A stretch of DNA of 31,803 nt, from NCBI GenBank assembly GCA_030587525.1, contig JAUQYW010000298.1:1-31803 (forward strand), written 5' to 3'. Position numbers and translations under genes: made by a program. The notes below the pieces were generated by a model. It was not told the origin of the DNA. It searched no databases and saw nothing but the letters and a program-made list of their open reading frames with translations. The number at the start of each line of letters is the position of its first letter. Position 1 is the first letter of the stretch. Origin of the DNA: Candidatus Sigynarchaeota archaeon. Lineage in GTDB: Archaea > Asgardarchaeota > Lokiarchaeia > Sigynarchaeales > Sigynarchaeaceae. Below, one piece after another: positions 22,813 through 30,647 of the stretch.

Positions 22813-23115
22813 ATGGCAACGATATTCATAAAGGTAGTCTCGAAGGTGGGAAGCGGCGACGTCCTCCTCACGGTCATGGTGAAAAAAGGAACTCTCCAGG
22901 ATACCCTGAAGGCTGTTGTTGAAGGAAAAACTGTCACGATAGCGAAAATGGGCTCCAGGACCATCGATCCCGGCGCTGGTCCTCGCGGTGCGAGTATGAT
23001 GAACCTGAACTGGGTGAAGGAAGCAAAGGAAGGGTCGATCCTCCAGATGAAGGTACTGGGAGCGGATTTACCGACGTTGAAAAAATACGAAGGAAAAATG
23101 CTCGATTTTCAATAA
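22813..23115 (+). CDS. Hypothetical protein, 100 aa
   Basis: I do not recognise the family. The open frame begins at 22714, but the TATA box at 22782-22788 and the change to coding-like sequence favour the ATG at 22813 (MATIFIKVVSKVGSGDVLLT). The 100-residue protein looks like a small beta-rich domain with alternating hydrophobic strands (VLLTVMVKKG, KTVTIAKMG), a Gly/Pro loop (DPGAGPRGASMM), and a last helix-strand pair ending KYEGKMLDF. It has no Cys and no membrane segment. The hemolysin III-like gene follows within about 30 nt on the same strand, so they may be cotranscribed. The regular strand pattern makes it a credible gene. Confidence 0.62.
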   Translation: MATIFIKVVSKVGSGDVLLTVMVKKGTLQDTLKAVVEGKTVTIAKMGSRTIDPGAGPRGASMMNLNWVKEAKEGSILQMKVLGADLPTLKKYEGKMLDFQ

Positions 23116-23144
23116 TATTGCGTTACGTTCTTCACCAGGCCGTG

Positions 23145-23801
23145 ATGGTGCGACCGCGCATGATGGATGCAGAAAAGTGGAGTGCCGCGGTCAACGCGGC
23201 AGGTCTCGGCTTCCACGGGATCGGGATAGCATGGCTGTTTTTCCAGGCGCCAGTGCAAGAGAATATTGTCAATCTTATTCTCGCCGTGGTGTTTGCGATC
23301 ACGAACATCCTTTTTTGGATCATGCAGATGACCTATCACCTGGTCCGGAAACCGGAAAAGGAGAAGGAGATGCTGCGGCGGGTGGATCATGTAACCGTTT
23401 TCTACTTGGTTATTGGTTCATTTTCGCCTGCTATCTCCCGTTACGGTGCCGGCGTGATGATCCCGGTAGCCCTGGTGACGTTGTGGTGTTTAGCGATTGT
23501 AGGCACGATGTTACGATTGTTCTGGGCTCGGATTCCCCGCGTGTTCACGCCTATCTTCTCGTTTCTTATGGCCGTGGTCTGCATCGTGTCGATGATTATT
23601 GCTGTAACGGCGATCCCGGTTCCCGGCATCATTATCTTTATCGTCGGCTCGGTGCTCCTGATAACCGGTGGCGTGGTCTATGCCATCAAGAAACCCGATC
23701 CGGTTCCCGGCACCTTCGGTTCCCACGAGGTGTATCACGTACTCGTGTTGGCTGGGGCGATCCTCATGTATTTTCTCGTCGTCATAGCGCTGGTTTCGTG
23801 A
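23145..23801 (+). CDS. Hemolysin III / PAQR-like seven-helix membrane protein
   Basis: The protein is about 218 residues from the ATG at 23145; a TTG at 23118 opens the frame, and ATG codons at 23160-23163 are alternatives. The hydrophobic profile shows about seven membrane segments. Landmarks of the HlyIII/PAQR family are visible in order: MTYHLV after the second segment, LRRVDHVTVFYLVIGSFSP (the family's RRxDHxxIF...SxxP block), and a terminal FGSHEVYHVLVL (SHExxH). Conserved His and Asp in these blocks form a zinc site in characterised relatives, which are membrane hydrolase-like receptors or hemolysins; the physiological role in prokaryotes is uncertain. It lies about 30 nt after the 100-aa gene and convergent with the Rab-like gene. 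Confidence 0.8.
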   Translation: MVRPRMMDAEKWSAAVNAAGLGFHGIGIAWLFFQAPVQENIVNLILAVVFAITNILFWIMQMTYHLVRKPEKEKEMLRRVDHVTVFYLVIGSFSPAISRYGAGVMIPVALVTLWCLAIVGTMLRLFWARIPRVFTPIFSFLMAVVCIVSMIIAVTAIPVPGIIIFIVGSVLLITGGVVYAIKKPDPVPGTFGSHEVYHVLVLAGAILMYFLVVIALVS

Positions 23802-23837
23802 TGCTTGAACTTCATTAAAAACAAGGAATTAAAGCAT

Positions 23838-24851
23838 TCAATGGTTGAGCATATGGATCAACCTGGCCATGGTGATGAACGCGTCGTTCACGTGATCGCC
23901 AGTCAATGCTGACGTGAGTACCACGTCGCATTTGAGCTCGGCTTTCAATGCAGCGATAGAAGCATCGTCGACTTCTCGTTTTTCTTTCAAGTCGAGCTTG
24001 TTGCCGATGACGATGCACGGCACAGTGCCGATCGTGGAAACAACATCGTCGTACCAGGCCTTGACGTTCTTGAACGATTCCTTGCTCGTCAAGTCGAACA
24101 CGATGAACACGCCCTTTCCCCCTTTGTAAAAGTTCTTCCGGAACTTGTTGAACTTGGCCTGGCCTGCGATATCCCAAATTACGAGTCCCACCTTGATGCC
24201 ATCAAACTCAACGTTTTTCTCGCTCAAGTTGGTTCCGATGGTGGGCAAGTATGTCTGGCGAAAAGCCTTGTCCGTGAAGTGGAGCACGAGAGACGTTTTT
24301 CCGACGGAACCATCGCCGAGAATCACGAGCTTGAACGCGAATTCATCCCTGCTCGCTTCCGACTCATCGCTCGCGAATGCACGAGTTTTTTCGCCCCCGG
24401 TTTCTTCCTTTTCCAACACTTCGAGGAGGCCACGCAACTCGTCCGACATGCTCCCCAGGAGCGTTGTATAATGGGTTTTCGGGGCTTTTTTTTCCTGGAA
24501 ACTCTTCGCGACCTTGGCGTACTTGTTAAAAACTTCCTCGAATTGCTTGATATACTTGTAATAAATCGTGTCCTCGGCCTCATCAAAAAGCAGTACCAGG
24601 GCAGCTTCCCCGATGCCGCCGCGCAGTTGCGGGTCGTTGAACTTGATGAAGCGAACCAGGGACTTTATGCCGAAGGCGGGGATTGGGATGGTGGCAATCG
24701 CTTGCACGACCTCTTGCATATTGCTGGCGATGTTCATGACCATCATGGGCACCTTCTCTTGCAATTCCGGGGGTGAGAGATCCGCGGGCTGGCATACTTT
24801 TGCTATGGGCCCAAGTTTTTCATCAAAAACCGTGTAGATGAGTCCTTTCAC
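23838..24851 (-). CDS. Longin/roadblock-like domain fused to a Rab-like small GTPase
   Basis: The protein is 337 residues. Residues about 1-145 begin MKGLIYTVFDEKLGPIAKV, the strand pattern of Asgard longin- or roadblock-like domains, followed by LFDEAEDTIYYKYIKQF. A Glu/Ser-rich linker (about 146-168) leads to a Ras-superfamily domain. Its motifs are G1 GDGSVGKTS (179-187), G2 T204 in LPTIGTN, G3 WDIAGQ (226-231), G4 NKLD (284-287) and G5 TSAL (313-316). Rab/Ran-like small GTPases have DTAGQ; here the Thr is Ile. No C-terminal Cys for prenylation is present, so membrane contact would need a partner or the N-terminal domain. It is divergent from the Arf-like gene with about 104 bp between starts. 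It is an intracellular regulator by family; the process is unknown. Confidence 0.88.
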   Translation of the reverse strand: MKGLIYTVFDEKLGPIAKVCQPADLSPPELQEKVPMMVMNIASNMQEVVQAIATIPIPAFGIKSLVRFIKFNDPQLRGGIGEAALVLLFDEAEDTIYYKYIKQFEEVFNKYAKVAKSFQEKKAPKTHYTTLLGSMSDELRGLLEVLEKEETGGEKTRAFASDESEASRDEFAFKLVILGDGSVGKTSLVLHFTDKAFRQTYLPTIGTNLSEKNVEFDGIKVGLVIWDIAGQAKFNKFRKNFYKGGKGVFIVFDLTSKESFKNVKAWYDDVVSTIGTVPCIVIGNKLDLKEKREVDDASIAALKAELKCDVVLTSALTGDHVNDAFITMARLIHMLNH

Positions 24852-24904
24852 GCGAGATTTTTTAGCTGGTTCGGCGATCGAAAATCACCAAGAATACTTA
24901 TTTA

Positions 24905-24946
24905 ATTTTAAACGAGGTACTATTTATTTGATTTTAAACGAGGTAC
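24905..24946 (+). repeat. Tandem 16-bp repeat in the Arf-like/Rab-like promoter region
   Basis: ATTTTAAACGAGGTAC occurs perfectly at 24905-24920 and again at 24931-24946, with a 26-bp period, inside the divergent intergenic region and just before the Arf-like ATG at 24956. Each copy includes a TATA-like TTTTAAA and a Shine-Dalgarno-like GAGGT. It looks like a duplicated promoter or operator element. Confidence 0.6.
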
Positions 24947-24955
24947 GCGGATCGT

Positions 24956-26005
24956 ATGTCCGAAAAAATCAGCGCATTCAAGGAATTCCTGGAAAAGGGA
25001 AAGGCGTCACTGGAAGCCAATAATTATTACAATGCCATAGCAAATTTCAACATCGCCGAGAGGATCTTGTCCGATATCCAAGCTGCCGGTGCTATCGTCG
25101 ACAACAATGACGTGGAATTGCTGGAATCCTTGAGTTCCAAGGCAAAAGAGGCTAACGACCGCCAAGGACGGGAAGCAAAAGAAAAAACTGCATCCCAATT
25201 AGCTCGATTGAGATCCACGGAACCCGTTGCAGCTGCTGGCGCAAAAGCAAAGAAGCCAAAGATCTTGTCGATCTTCCTCTTCGGCCTGGACGCTGCCGGC
25301 AAAACGACCTTCGTTGATTACATCAAGCAGGAAAAATTCCTGGACCACGCGCCGACCGTCGGCGTGAGCATCTCCCGCATCGCGCTCGGGGGTGTCCAGT
25401 TCGTGTTCAACGATGTGGGTGGCCAAGAAGCATACCGCACCAACTGGCGAAATTACTGGAAAAAACCAGACCTGTTGGTCTTCACGGTCGACGCTAGCGA
25501 TGCTGCCCGGTTTGATCAGGCCAAGGCTTACTTGTGGGACGTGGTGAAAAGCCCGGAAGCTGCGAAATTGCCGCTGATCTTGCTATCCAACAAGATCGAT
25601 CTCCCCCCGGCAAAAACCATTGAAGAAGTGAAAGATGCATTGGCGATCGCATCGATCACAGACCGGATGGTCGGGCCCTTCGATATTTCCGTGAAGGAGA
25701 ATCGCAACATAGAAAAGGTTCTCAACTTCATCGCGAGCATCGCGTTAAGCGACCAGGCGTTGCGGCAATTCGTCGATGAAAAAATCGCCCGTCTCAACCG
25801 CAATTACGAGGAAATGTACAAGGCGTATGTCGAGGAAGCAAAAGTCCTCGAAACCGAAGGGAAAATCGACAAGGCACTTGACCGGGTCTTCAAGGCAAAA
25901 TCTATCAAAGAAGAATTGTTCAAGCAAGGATTCTCCAAGGCAAACAAGGAAATAGTCAAGTGTAGTGCTTGGCTTGCCAAGCTGCAGGGTATGAAAAAAG
26001 CATGA
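24956..26005 (+). CDS. Arf-like small GTPase with helical extensions on both ends
   Basis: The protein is 349 residues. The G domain (about 103-262) has G1 GLDAAGKTT (110-118), G2 T134 in APTVG, G3 DVGGQ (153-157), G4 NKID (212-215) and a G5-like DISVK (243-247). The GLDxxGKTT and DVGGQ forms are those of Arf/Arl rather than Rab proteins. Before it, residues 1-70 form a helical hairpin-like region (FKEFLEKGKASLEANNYYNAIANFNIAERIL) that resembles a TPR or MIT-type hairpin, and a Lys/Ala linker (about 71-101) joins it to the G domain. After it, residues about 265-345 form another helical region with a similar EAKVLETEGKIDKALDR pattern. No N-terminal Gly for myristoylation is seen. The gene is preceded by the tandem repeat and is divergent from the Rab-like gene. 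Confidence 0.85.
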   Translation: MSEKISAFKEFLEKGKASLEANNYYNAIANFNIAERILSDIQAAGAIVDNNDVELLESLSSKAKEANDRQGREAKEKTASQLARLRSTEPVAAAGAKAKKPKILSIFLFGLDAAGKTTFVDYIKQEKFLDHAPTVGVSISRIALGGVQFVFNDVGGQEAYRTNWRNYWKKPDLLVFTVDASDAARFDQAKAYLWDVVKSPEAAKLPLILLSNKIDLPPAKTIEEVKDALAIASITDRMVGPFDISVKENRNIEKVLNFIASIALSDQALRQFVDEKIARLNRNYEEMYKAYVEEAKVLETEGKIDKALDRVFKAKSIKEELFKQGFSKANKEIVKCSAWLAKLQGMKKA

Positions 26006-26093
26006 GTGAATTCCGGGACATTTTTCCTACTGGAACGCGCAAGCGAAAATCATTTTAATTCTTTACCATAAAAGGAATGGAATCTTGATTCCT

Positions 26094-28058
26094 ATGCGAA
26101 TCGCATCTCTATCGACCGGGATAAAGAAATATCATGCCGATTTTTTTTCGATGCTTGGCACCGTGATAATCCTGGCCATTCCCACGGTGACCATTGGCAC
26201 GCTCTTGCACGAGCTCGGCCACGGCATCGCTGTAATATTGTTTGTCGACCCGAGCAGCATCGTAAACATAAACTTGCACGGGTACATGACCGCAGGTTTT
26301 TGGGTACAGTTCTGGTGGCAAGATTTTATACTGGGCATTAGTGGCATTGCTGCCAGCCTGATCTGCGCGGCGATCACGTGGAAGCTCGTCCTGCCCCGGA
26401 TCAAGAAGGACAACGCGTATCTCCGGCTTTTCTTCATCATTTTTATCCTTTACCAGGTTATCCTTGGCCCGCTATACGCGGCAGCTGCAATTTTTCAATA
26501 CTTCTATCCCTACTTGGATACCGTCGATATATCATCATCGGCAGAATGGGCACTCCGTTTGGTCAATTTTCCGCTGAATCTCACGATTATCATCACCATC
26601 GCCGGGATTGCAATCTCCAGCGTGATGCTGGTGCGGATTTTTCGTGCCTTCCAGGAGGACATCAAGAAATCGATCGAGGACATCATTCACCGTTCGCTGG
26701 ATAAGAAAACAGCGAAGGATGGCGCGACGATATTCTGGATAACCGTGTTTGGCATCGTCGCGGTATTTGGCTCGTTCCTGCACTACTTGAAGGTGTTTTG
26801 GGGGATGTATCCGGATTATAGTTCGATTCCTTTTAATATCGTCGCCTTGGTGGGCACATCGAGCCTCCTCTTGCTCGCGTTTTACGTGAACCGGAAATAC
26901 ATCCAGAAAAACTCAGTGACGTGGCACGGCAAAAACCGGCAGGTGCTCGCGATAGGTCTTTTGTGCATGATCACGCTGATGTACGTGGATTCCATCGACT
27001 TGACCTTGCCACATTCGTTATCTTTTTATTCGTATGATAATGTGTCCGACGTGAGATATCTCGGCACTGCTAATAACATATACAAAATGTACAGGTTCCA
27101 GAACAGTTCGGACATCTACGGTCTGAACTACATGGATGAGCTAGGCGTGCGACGGTTCAACACCTCCATGTTGCTTTGGAGCGAGCCCCTCGTGTTCCTC
27201 CGCAGTTACGATCTCGATACCTTCATCGGGAGTTACGACGCCTGCCTGGATAACGATGGTCACCTCTGGATGTTCTACGTGAAATATCCCGAGTCATTCG
27301 AGGCGCCGCTCCAGCATTTCTCGCTGATCGTTGATGCGTGGAACCTCTCGGGGTTTGATGGTGCTTACCACGAGCCCGCGGTTCATCTCAACGTGTCGAT
27401 GCCGGGTTTCACGATCAACTTGAACTTTTCCATGATGGTGAAGTATGACGAGACCCGGGATGTTATTTGGAACTTTTTCATAAGCGAGAACGCGTCATTA
27501 TACCAGACCGCGTTAAACCTGACGGATTTCTCGTGGTCGACCCCGTCGATGTTCTCACAAACATATGAATGGAGTTTGCACACGACTTACGTATATTATC
27601 TAGGTAGCGTGCCCTACGTGGTCAACAAGATGAAGCGGGACGTGTTCATGACGTTCAACCTGGATGCCTCGGTGGACATGTGCATTCCCTTGAACCCTAG
27701 TGGTTGGAATAGGACATCCATGTTCCGGATAACGACGTATCCGGGCCCCGCATTTATGGCCAACTGGAGCGATCCCGTGTATGCTTGCGAATACGGTACC
27801 GTGTACAGCGCGGGTGATCGATTCGTGCGGCTGTATTACGATGATCGCGACACGTGGCTGGACATTTTTAACTCGACGTGGGCAGCTGCCAACATGGCCG
27901 TTCGCGTGACGAAAACATATGCATATGAAACGTCCTGGTTTACCCGGTGCGGTGGAACAGGTTACGTGCTTTCATTTGGATATTACGATGATCACGTTCA
28001 CCGGGCAGCCGATGCCACGCTGGCCACTTGGAACGACGTCACGCCTCACGTTGCTTGA
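26094..28058 (+). CDS. Multi-pass membrane protein with HELGH (M50-like) motif and large outer domain
   Basis: The protein is about 654 residues from the ATG at 26094; a TTG at 26085 also opens the frame. The N-terminal half has about eight hydrophobic segments. The first holds TLLHELGHGIAV, a HExxH zinc motif inside a membrane helix as in M50 (site-2-protease-type) peptidases. The segment FILGISGIAASLICAAITW a few tens of residues later resembles the Gly-containing helix of that family. The second M50 metal motif (Asp/LDGG) was not found, so peptidase activity is unproven. From about residue 320 an extracytoplasmic domain of about 330 residues with many Asn-x-Ser/Thr sequons and aromatic residues follows; I do not recognise it. 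The gene is convergent with the next one, ends 27 bp apart. Confidence 0.65.
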   Translation: MRIASLSTGIKKYHADFFSMLGTVIILAIPTVTIGTLLHELGHGIAVILFVDPSSIVNINLHGYMTAGFWVQFWWQDFILGISGIAASLICAAITWKLVLPRIKKDNAYLRLFFIIFILYQVILGPLYAAAAIFQYFYPYLDTVDISSSAEWALRLVNFPLNLTIIITIAGIAISSVMLVRIFRAFQEDIKKSIEDIIHRSLDKKTAKDGATIFWITVFGIVAVFGSFLHYLKVFWGMYPDYSSIPFNIVALVGTSSLLLLAFYVNRKYIQKNSVTWHGKNRQVLAIGLLCMITLMYVDSIDLTLPHSLSFYSYDNVSDVRYLGTANNIYKMYRFQNSSDIYGLNYMDELGVRRFNTSMLLWSEPLVFLRSYDLDTFIGSYDACLDNDGHLWMFYVKYPESFEAPLQHFSLIVDAWNLSGFDGAYHEPAVHLNVSMPGFTINLNFSMMVKYDETRDVIWNFFISENASLYQTALNLTDFSWSTPSMFSQTYEWSLHTTYVYYLGSVPYVVNKMKRDVFMTFNLDASVDMCIPLNPSGWNRTSMFRITTYPGPAFMANWSDPVYACEYGTVYSAGDRFVRLYYDDRDTWLDIFNSTWAAANMAVRVTKTYAYETSWFTRCGGTGYVLSFGYYDDHVHRAADATLATWNDVTPHVA

Positions 28059-28085
28059 ACATCGAACCCCGAGCAAGAAATGGGA

Positions 28086-29987
28086 TTAATGCCCTTTTCT
28101 CGAGCGGGCCTTGATTTTTGAAAAGATCTCCACGATGGAAATGGCAAGGATCGTTCCGCAGACAATCAATCCCAGCAAGGGCTTATTGAAATTCTTCCAG
28201 AAGTCCCACAAGAGCGGATACGTAAATTGCACGACCCGGATCACATATCGTTCCTTCGACGCCTCGTTCAAGAGATCGTGCAATCGCACGACGACGCCGT
28301 CGCCGAACTGTTCTTGCAATTTATAGATCGGCGCGTGGAAAATCTCGGTGATGCCGGCGGCTTGCGCGATGAGGCAATCATCAACGTAACGCTGGAACCC
28401 GGTTTCGTTGTTGGTGTAATACGTTGCATCGTTGCTAATCCAGCCCAGCAACATCGATTGGCCACGGCTGCCGAGTTGCTGTATCTGCTCGACGCAATCC
28501 CGGTAGCACGCGAAGCCCCCGGCCGGGTCGTCATTGTGATATGACATTTGCCCGTAACGGACGTTCGGGAGAGTCGTGAATGGCAGTGTCGGATTCGCGT
28601 GGTAATCCTGGTCGCTGTCGATGTATTCGCTGAAATCGCTCGGGACCAAGACCACGTAGACCTCCTTCCCGATATCGAGGGCGTGCTGGAACACGCCCTC
28701 ATAAGCAGCCCTCGCAGCGGCATACAAGGTTTCGTTCTGCTCGTTCAACCAGTACCAATATTTCTTGAGGCCTCCCCACGAATCGGGGATGAGGCTCCCG
28801 GGAAAAAGGGGGATGTACCCGGGACGGTTAAGCGGGGATTGCGGGAACTCTTCTTGCTCGCAGTCGAAGCTGACGCCCAGGAATTGTTGCCAAAGCGAGG
28901 AAGCCCAATCCAATGCCTGGATCGCACGGGGAACGACGTTCAAGTAATTGAAAACATGTGAATACTCGCCAAACGCGTTAACCTGGAGGTAGAACTTGAC
29001 GTTCCAGTAATCGTACAATTGAAACATGTAGGTCGAGCCAATGTCAGCGAACGGGTCAGCGTCGTAGATGTAATCCCCGAACCTGTTTTCGATCACGGTC
29101 GCGTTGGTCTCGCCCAGCATCTGCAGCACCGGCCAGTTCCGGATGTACGTGAACGTGATCGACACGTTGGCCGTCGTGATGGGGAGCGGAGCGGAGAGGG
29201 TGACCGTGCCGTTCGGGTACGAGCGGGCACCCTTCGTGTAGTTCATGTAGTTGGTGACGGTATCCGGTGGAAGGTAGACCGTTTCGACGCGAGCGATCGA
29301 GCCGTTGCCGAAATCGGACGAGGCATTGAAGATGCTGCCCGGCGTGATCAGCAATGTCCAGTTGTTGACAGGCATGGTCTCCTTTGTAACGGGTGTTTCA
29401 AGCAAGGTCGGCCCGCCCCAATAACTGCTCGTGGTCCTGGCGGTGGCCGGGGCTTGGACTGTCACGGTCATCCAGAACGAGTTCATGGAGGCTACCCCGA
29501 GTCCCGCCGTGCAGATGACCACGATCATGGCCCCGGATCGCAAGAATTGGCGCCGTTGTTGCAACGTGAATGGCTTCGACGCTCCGTTCCGGGTTAATTT
29601 TTTCGAGACGATCGATGCTTCGATAACCGCCAAGATATTAAAACAAGCGAGCCCGATCTCCACGAGAAACAAGAGGATGCTAAAAGGACCATTAAAAAAA
29701 AGTGCCAGCGCGAGGAATACCAAGGCGTTGGTGAATTGAATCCCGTTGCCGATCCCGGTGTATAACCGGGTATTTTTTCGGAAACAAAACAAGGCAAACC
29801 CAGAAAACACGAGTCCCAAGCACATCACGTAAAACTCCCCGATGATAGCCGTGAACAGCGCGCCAGATACTGCAAAGAAATACAAATATTGCACGGCCAT
29901 CAGCCCCCATATCAAAATGTTGGTGATACCGCTCGCGCGTATGAAAAACGGCAGTTTTTTCCATCGCAGTGCTTCTTGCTCGGCCAT
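28086..29987 (-). CDS. Membrane protein with extracytoplasmic TIM-barrel-like domain
   Basis: This 633-residue protein has about four N-terminal hydrophobic segments (around 18-40, 44-68, 86-99 and 103-122), then LQQRRQFLRSG at about 143-152 directly before another segment (152-168). An outer part of about 420 residues (170-600) follows, then a C-terminal segment (FNKPLLGLIVCGTILAISIVEIF) and a basic tail. The outer part is beta-rich first, then has FLGVSFDCEQEEFP, a strand ending in acidic residues as in glycosidase-like TIM barrels, and further SMLLGWIS- and VVLVPSDF-type strands. Many Asn-x-Ser/Thr sequons occur. I cannot assign a GH family. RRQFL resembles a twin-arginine signal placed internally. 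The start at 29987 is a clear ATG. The gene is convergent with the HELGH gene. Confidence 0.62.
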   Translation of the reverse strand: MAEQEALRWKKLPFFIRASGITNILIWGLMAVQYLYFFAVSGALFTAIIGEFYVMCLGLVFSGFALFCFRKNTRLYTGIGNGIQFTNALVFLALALFFNGPFSILLFLVEIGLACFNILAVIEASIVSKKLTRNGASKPFTLQQRRQFLRSGAMIVVICTAGLGVASMNSFWMTVTVQAPATARTTSSYWGGPTLLETPVTKETMPVNNWTLLITPGSIFNASSDFGNGSIARVETVYLPPDTVTNYMNYTKGARSYPNGTVTLSAPLPITTANVSITFTYIRNWPVLQMLGETNATVIENRFGDYIYDADPFADIGSTYMFQLYDYWNVKFYLQVNAFGEYSHVFNYLNVVPRAIQALDWASSLWQQFLGVSFDCEQEEFPQSPLNRPGYIPLFPGSLIPDSWGGLKKYWYWLNEQNETLYAAARAAYEGVFQHALDIGKEVYVVLVPSDFSEYIDSDQDYHANPTLPFTTLPNVRYGQMSYHNDDPAGGFACYRDCVEQIQQLGSRGQSMLLGWISNDATYYTNNETGFQRYVDDCLIAQAAGITEIFHAPIYKLQEQFGDGVVVRLHDLLNEASKERYVIRVVQFTYPLLWDFWKNFNKPLLGLIVCGTILAISIVEIFSKIKARSRKGH

Positions 29988-30130
29988 GCTACAGAAATCG
30001 AGCTTAAATTTTATATGCTTTCATGAGCGCAATGGTGGGTAATATGGCATCGAATTCTATGCGGATGTAAATATAAATTATTTGAGACCAATTTTATCTT
30101 GCGTAAGCCACTTGATCGAGGACTTGAACC

Positions 30131-30502
30131 GTGGACTATAAATTCCGCGTGCAATGCCCCGCGTGCAAGGCATTTTACCGATGCAAGCTCGAAGACTATA
30201 ACAGCACCGAGCTCAACCCGGACGGGACGATCGCAATCGCGATACGTCCAGATACTTGTCACCATTTTTTCATGGTCTACCTGGATGCGAAGCTGAATGC
30301 ACGGACGACTCAGCTGATAACGGAAGCCAAGGTGGATATATCGTTAATCAGGTCCGACCCGGAAAACTTGCTGCAGAAAGAGAAGGATTTGAACGAGAAA
30401 CACCAGGAAGCCTTAAAGCGGGGGGATCATGCACACGTAGACGAGCTTTGGCAGGAGCTCAAGCGAGTGCGCAAGGAAATCACGCGTGTCGGCCTCGATT
30501 GA
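30131..30502 (+). CDS. Zn-ribbon-like small protein, 123 aa
   Basis: It starts with GTG at 30131, the only good start before the domain. Residues 1-60 carry QCPACKAFYRC and, after about 35 residues, DTCHHFFMVYLDAK, a CxxC plus CxH-type zinc site. The arrangement is the same as in the protein at 12743-13468, including the strand IAIAIRPDTCHHFFMVYLD that aligns with VTIALVAPCKHACQIFVD. The C-terminal part is helical and charged (ENLLQKEKDLNEKHQEALKR and a second helix), but shorter and different from the paralogue. A TATA-like AAATATAAAT at about 30068-30077 gives a leader of about 30 nt. It lies divergently from the TIM-barrel gene. Function unknown; binding of nucleic acid or protein is a guess from the zinc fold. 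Confidence 0.68.
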   Translation: MDYKFRVQCPACKAFYRCKLEDYNSTELNPDGTIAIAIRPDTCHHFFMVYLDAKLNARTTQLITEAKVDISLIRSDPENLLQKEKDLNEKHQEALKRGDHAHVDELWQELKRVRKEITRVGLD

Positions 30503-30605
30503 GCAGCTGAAAGGCGAAGACTTCTTTGTTAAAGAACGGGTAGATCGAGATGCCAGGTAGTCCCCACCTAACGAACGGAACGAATAATGTCCATTAACAA
30601 ATTAG

Positions 30606-30625
30606 AAAATAAATATAATAAATTA
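30606..30625 (+). promoter_or_regulatory. AT-rich promoter before the 7-TM gene
   Basis: A 20-bp run of almost pure A/T with TATA-like sequence lies about 30-35 nt before the ATG at 30648, a normal archaeal TATA distance. Confidence 0.4.
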
Positions 30626-30647
30626 GTTTTGTGGAAAGTCAATTACC

